Of a stretch of DNA of 64,000 nt, positions 61,346-64,000 are shown in pieces. This DNA is from Pseudanabaena sp. lw0831 (lineage in GTDB: Bacteria > Cyanobacteriota > Cyanobacteriia > Pseudanabaenales > Pseudanabaenaceae). Each line of letters starts with the position of its first letter. Positions within the stretch are counted from its first letter, which is position 1. Both the position numbers and the translations under genes were made by a program. Under the pieces are notes generated by a model. The model did no database searches, had not been told where the DNA came from, and was given only the letters and a program-made list of their open reading frames with translations. The stretch is taken from positions 1 through 64,000 of the forward strand of contig NZ_BBJB01000067.1 in assembly GCF_016584665.1 (NCBI RefSeq), written 5' to 3'.

Positions 61346-61732
61346 AAGTAAATCTAAGTACTAAGTATATTTAAGTAAAAAAATCAGATCAAAAATCTAA
61401 GGAAATCTATGAATTAACAAAAACATCCAAACTAACTGCTATTATCCCTCTTGAAATATCTTTAAATCATCGATATTTAGATAAAACCTGAATTTAGGTA
61501 AAACTTACAGTACTTTGCATTGATTAATGACAGATTTTCTGAGAAAGTCCTGCCATGCAGGACTTTCTCAGAAAATCTGTGGGTTCAGTGAATCTACAAA
61601 GTGCTATATATCAAGTAAAGCTCTATTTTGATAGGAACAAACTTTTTCAACTCTTCGTCCTAAAACTTGAACATAAAGACACAGACTTTTCAAGTCATGT
61701 GCAGATTCAAGTTCAGTAGGAGCGAGTAATTG
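61346..61732. other. Upstream region of the sigma factor gene, with one palindrome
   Basis: No gene is visible in 387 bp. 61530-61580 is a perfect inverted repeat (24-bp arms around CAT). The remainder is A/T-rich and must hold the promoters for the divergent small membrane protein and sigma factor genes. A GTAGGAGCG ribosome binding site precedes the sigma start. Confidence 0.7.
61530..61580. repeat. Perfect inverted repeat, 24-bp arms around CAT
   Basis: ACAGATTTTCTGAGAAAGTC and onward pair fully. It lies about 150 bp upstream of the sigma factor gene. Confidence 0.9.
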
Positions 61733-62392
61733 ATGAGTTATAGCCTATCTTGGTCAACCAGCATCGGAGGGTACGCGCCCTCCAACTCCGTGTCCGTTGA
61801 TAAGCTCCCCATCGTTGAACTGGTACAACTGTGCCAAACCGAAGCGCAAACCAGTAGGTCTGCGTTTGCAGAACTCATGCGACGTAATCAATCCTATGTC
61901 GATCAAGTTTTGTATAAACTCGCTCCTGACTGGCAAGATCGTGCTGATCTTGCGCAAGAAGTCTGGTTGCGTGTATATCGCAATATCAAGCGCTTGCAAG
62001 AGCCTGAAAAATTTCGTGGTTGGCTGAGTCGGATTGCTACAAACTTGTTCTATGACGAGTTGCGTAAGCGTAAACGCGTTGGCAACTCAGTTTCCCTCGA
62101 CGCGCCATTTATGTCTGGCGATGGTGATGAAATGACTTGGGACTTGCCTAGCGCTGGCCCTAGTCCGATAGACAACATGTCTACGCAGGAGTTTTATGAA
62201 CAACTTCGCAAAGCTATTCAAGATTTACCTTCTAGCTTCCGTGAAACTATCGTGTTAAGGGAAATCCAAGGTTTATCCTATGAAGAAATTTCTGAATTAA
62301 CAGGTGTATCGCTTGGTACAGTAAAATCACGTATAGCTAGAGCAAGATTGAAGCTACAAGCGCAACTACAACCCTATTTGTCAAATTTGTAA
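61733..62392 (+). CDS. sigG: Group 3 (ECF-like) sigma factor, SigG type
   Basis: The 219 residues have sigma70 region 2 (SYVDQVLYKLAPDWQDRADLAQEVWLRVYRNIKRL, about 52-88) and region 4 helix-turn-helix (SYEEISELTGVSLGTVKSRIARARLKLQ, about 180-207), with no region 1 or 3. Together with the membrane-anchored partner encoded 19 bp downstream this matches the SigG/anti-sigma arrangement of cyanobacteria, an envelope-stress type response. ATG 61733 is preferred to the adjacent TTG. Confidence 0.9.
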   Translation: MSYSLSWSTSIGGYAPSNSVSVDKLPIVELVQLCQTEAQTSRSAFAELMRRNQSYVDQVLYKLAPDWQDRADLAQEVWLRVYRNIKRLQEPEKFRGWLSRIATNLFYDELRKRKRVGNSVSLDAPFMSGDGDEMTWDLPSAGPSPIDNMSTQEFYEQLRKAIQDLPSSFRETIVLREIQGLSYEEISELTGVSLGTVKSRIARARLKLQAQLQPYLSNL

Positions 62393-62411
62393 CGAGGGGT
62401 GTATTTAAGTT

Positions 62412-62906
62412 ATGAGTGCTAACCAAATTTTTAATAGTTCTATGATTATTCCAGAGGAGCGCTTTGAGTTACTCAGTGCGTATATAGATGGCGAAGTAAC
62501 TGAAGCTGAAGAGCAACTTGTCGAACAGTGGTTGTCCAATGATGTTGATTTCCGTCGTCTCTATCAACAACAACTAATGCTGCGGCAATCACTAATCGAT
62601 CTACCAGTGCCTGTAGCAGCACATTCATCGGCCAAAACAGAGGCAGATGTGATGATTAATCGTGTCTTTGCCGAGATTGACAAGCGATCGCAGCGTCGCA
62701 AATGGAAATTAGCAGGTATTGGTATATCCGTTGCTGCTGTGCTTGGAGTATTCAGTTCGATGTTCACATTCAACTCTAGCCCTCAATTTAGCCCAGTTGC
62801 AAACAGTATTAAGTCTCCTGCTCCTACCCAAGTAAAACAAGAACCAATCTTAATTGCTATGGAAGAGCCACTAGTTCCTTTGCCAAAGTCAATGAGTTCC
62901 AAATAA
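62412..62906 (+). CDS. Anti-sigma factor for the adjacent ECF sigma
   Basis: The 164 residues have an N-terminal anti-sigma domain (RFELLSAYIDGEVTEAEEQLVEQWLSND), a transmembrane helix at about 99-121 (KLAGIGISVAAVLGVFSSMF) and a short outer tail. The zinc-binding HxxxCxxC of ZAS-type anti-sigma factors is absent; no cysteine is present. It is co-transcribed with the sigma gene. It would hold the sigma factor at the membrane until an outside signal arrives. Confidence 0.88.
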   Translation: MSANQIFNSSMIIPEERFELLSAYIDGEVTEAEEQLVEQWLSNDVDFRRLYQQQLMLRQSLIDLPVPVAAHSSAKTEADVMINRVFAEIDKRSQRRKWKLAGIGISVAAVLGVFSSMFTFNSSPQFSPVANSIKSPAPTQVKQEPILIAMEEPLVPLPKSMSSK

Positions 62907-62921
62907 GTCATCTATAAAAAC

Positions 62922-62958
62922 AGAATTGGTGGGGCGGCAAAGCCGCCCCACCAATTCT
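62922..62958. terminator. Palindromic terminator-like element between convergent genes
   Basis: A 17-bp perfect stem (AGAATTGGTGGGGCGGC) around AAA lies 15 bp after the anti-sigma stop and 24 bp before the HHL1-like stop. No strong T-tract is next to it. Confidence 0.75.
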
Positions 62959-62982
62959 CTAAAATTAGTTCTAATTACTTGT

Positions 62983-63426
62983 CTATTTAGTTTCCTTCTT
63001 CTTAGTTACGCTATTGAAATATTCCTTCGCCTTAGTGAATGCATACTTCAACTTATCGCCAATTGTCGGATCAGGCAAAATCGCGACTGTAACTTCCTCG
63101 TCAGGAAACTCTTTCAAACGATAGCCATATTCCAAATTGTCTTTGAACTTCCGCAAAATAGGATACAAACGGATTGCGCCTTTCAATAACTCCGCTTCCT
63201 GTTGAAAAATAGCCTGACTAATTTTATTGCTACGTTCCACTGCCATCGAACCCGCAGGAACCCATTCTTTACCCTTGATGCGGATAAAAATATTGAACTC
63301 AGGCAACCCCTTACCCTTCATCTCATCATATTTACTAGCAGCCGCCTCACGCTTGTTGGGTGCTTTCTTCTTTTTAGATTGACCAGATCCACCAGCAAAT
63401 CCCGTCACTTTAGTTGCGCCCATCAC
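62983..63426 (-). CDS. HHL1-like protein (DUF6523)
   Basis: The 147 residues resemble the cyanobacterial and plastid HHL1/DUF6523 domain: GLPEFNIFIRIKGKEWVPAGSMAVERSNKISQAIF and LKGAIRLYPILRKFKDNLEYGYRLKEFPDEEVTVA. The N-terminus is basic and low in complexity (QSKKKKAPNKREAAASKY). In plants HHL1 protects PSII at high light. No transmembrane segment is seen here. It starts MMG; Met2 is also possible. Family call is from memory. Confidence 0.7.
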   Translation of the reverse strand: MMGATKVTGFAGGSGQSKKKKAPNKREAAASKYDEMKGKGLPEFNIFIRIKGKEWVPAGSMAVERSNKISQAIFQQEAELLKGAIRLYPILRKFKDNLEYGYRLKEFPDEEVTVAILPDPTIGDKLKYAFTKAKEYFNSVTKKKETK

Positions 63427-63500
63427 TTTACCTTTAGTTTTTAAAAGAGATTTTTAAATGTGTTAACAAAAGTTTACTTTAGTCGATGATGCAAACACAA

Positions 63501-64000
63501 TCATTCTTTAGACAAGAAAAGTGAGGATAGGTTTGTTTGCATCCAAGCACGAAAATCACGCATTGCGGCACTGCGTCCTTCGCTGACGCTAAGTTCTAGA
63601 AACTGAGGAATGATATCGCGCACAGGGATATTGCCAAAAGTAGGGCTAAGTTCTGATTCGAGATATTCACCATCAGATAAGATATAAATTTTGAGTGTTT
63701 TATCGTATAGCCATAGTTCAGGTACGCCGAGGGCGCGATACACATTAAACTTAGTCTTAGAAGTAACATCCACTTCGATCGCTAAATCAGGAGGCGGATC
63801 AATAGCCATATTAAGTTTGCGGATTCCCCTCATGGCGACATTATTTTGAATATAGAAGCATTCATCAGGCTCTAGCCCTGCCCGTTTAGCCTTGGCTTTG
63901 AATGTAGTAGAGCCATAGCCTTCAAAGTCTAGCTCCATTGCGTCAAGCAATGCTTTTACAAAGTCGGCAAGTAGGACTTTAATTTTTTCATATTCAGGCA
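63501..64000 (-). CDS. Uma2-family (DUF820) putative endonuclease, 5' end outside the window
   Basis: The frame is open to the window edge (upstream codons read PEYEKIKVLLADFVKALLDAMEL), so the N-terminus is missing. Visible features: DPPPDLAIEVDVTSKTKFNVYRALGVPELWLYD, the PD-(D/E)XK core with Asp, Glu and Lys (K in SKTKFNVY), and a C-terminal ISDF-like tail ending NLSSLFLSKE. It is a standard Uma2 gene without the coiled-coil tail. Confidence 0.9.
   Translation of the reverse strand, partial: PEYEKIKVLLADFVKALLDAMELDFEGYGSTTFKAKAKRAGLEPDECFYIQNNVAMRGIRKLNMAIDPPPDLAIEVDVTSKTKFNVYRALGVPELWLYDKTLKIYILSDGEYLESELSPTFGNIPVRDIIPQFLELSVSEGRSAAMRDFRAWMQTNLSSLFLSKE

Noticed and set aside
3262-62958. 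Palindromes as CRISPR repeats or as simple transcription terminators only
   Set aside because: They are dispersed singly, not in regular arrays with spacers. Many lack T-tracts or lie upstream of genes, so termination explains only some of them.
1-64000. tRNA or rRNA genes
   Set aside because: No T-arm GTTCRANNC with matching acceptor stem and no rRNA core sequence was seen in any intergenic gap by eye; a covariance-model scan would settle it.

Overview
The window comes from a cyanobacterium. It encodes IsiA, flavodoxin, cytochrome b6f subunits (petA, petC, petN), PsbZ, a SigG-like sigma/anti-sigma pair and glycolate dehydrogenase, and the HIP1 octamer GCGATCGC is very dense throughout. The AT-rich intergenic regions, the IsiA locus and the mass of CHAT, Uma2, Rpn and pentapeptide-repeat genes suggest a filamentous, perhaps Pseudanabaena-like, lineage; that placement is inference. 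I saw no tRNA, rRNA or CRISPR array.

Layout. 0-8 kb: a decayed phytol kinase, an orphan amino-acid ABC ATPase, a secreted beta-helix protein, an Rpn-type nuclease, rsmA, a GNAT acetyltransferase, glcD and a Uma2 nuclease. 8-26 kb: an accessory region with three CHAT/TPR (caspase-like) genes. One of them is cut by an IS1-family element whose other side abuts a truncated Rpn gene. Here too is a two-partner secretion pair (tpsB divergent from tpsA), a CHAT protein directly after tpsA, petN, a DUF928 protein and a CHASE2 nucleotide cyclase. 26-31 kb: a thioredoxin-domain protein, a CPA2 antiporter, a siderophore or B12-type binding lipoprotein and an unknown protein. 31-39 kb: an iron-stress block, all on the minus strand (isiA, a possible 43-aa ORF, a Crp-type regulator, isiB, a VOC protein, an Fe/B12-type ABC permease and ATPase, and an AMIN-TonB receptor), with a good Fur-box match upstream of isiA. 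39-49 kb: a methyltransferase, thiO, a phosphoribosyltransferase with a leader ORF, an M3 peptidase, a HepT-like protein, cobA and two pentapeptide-repeat proteins. 49-64 kb: core genes pyrH-frr, petC-petA, a Ser/Thr kinase, rne, a double-domain histidine phosphatase, psbZ-ribH, an Rrf2 regulator, sigG/anti-sigma, an HHL1-like protein and a Uma2 gene that runs off the window.

Two things stand out. First, almost every intergenic gap holds a long, perfect inverted repeat with arms of about 13-36 bp around an odd-sized centre, usually exactly 3 nt. Arm sequence differs from locus to locus while pairing stays perfect, and several sit inside MITE-like elements with their own conserved terminal repeats (families A, B and others defined below). 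Second, the TpsB/TpsA-CHAT-DUF928-CHASE2 cyclase neighbourhood looks like a coherent envelope or secretion and signalling module whose joint function I do not know.
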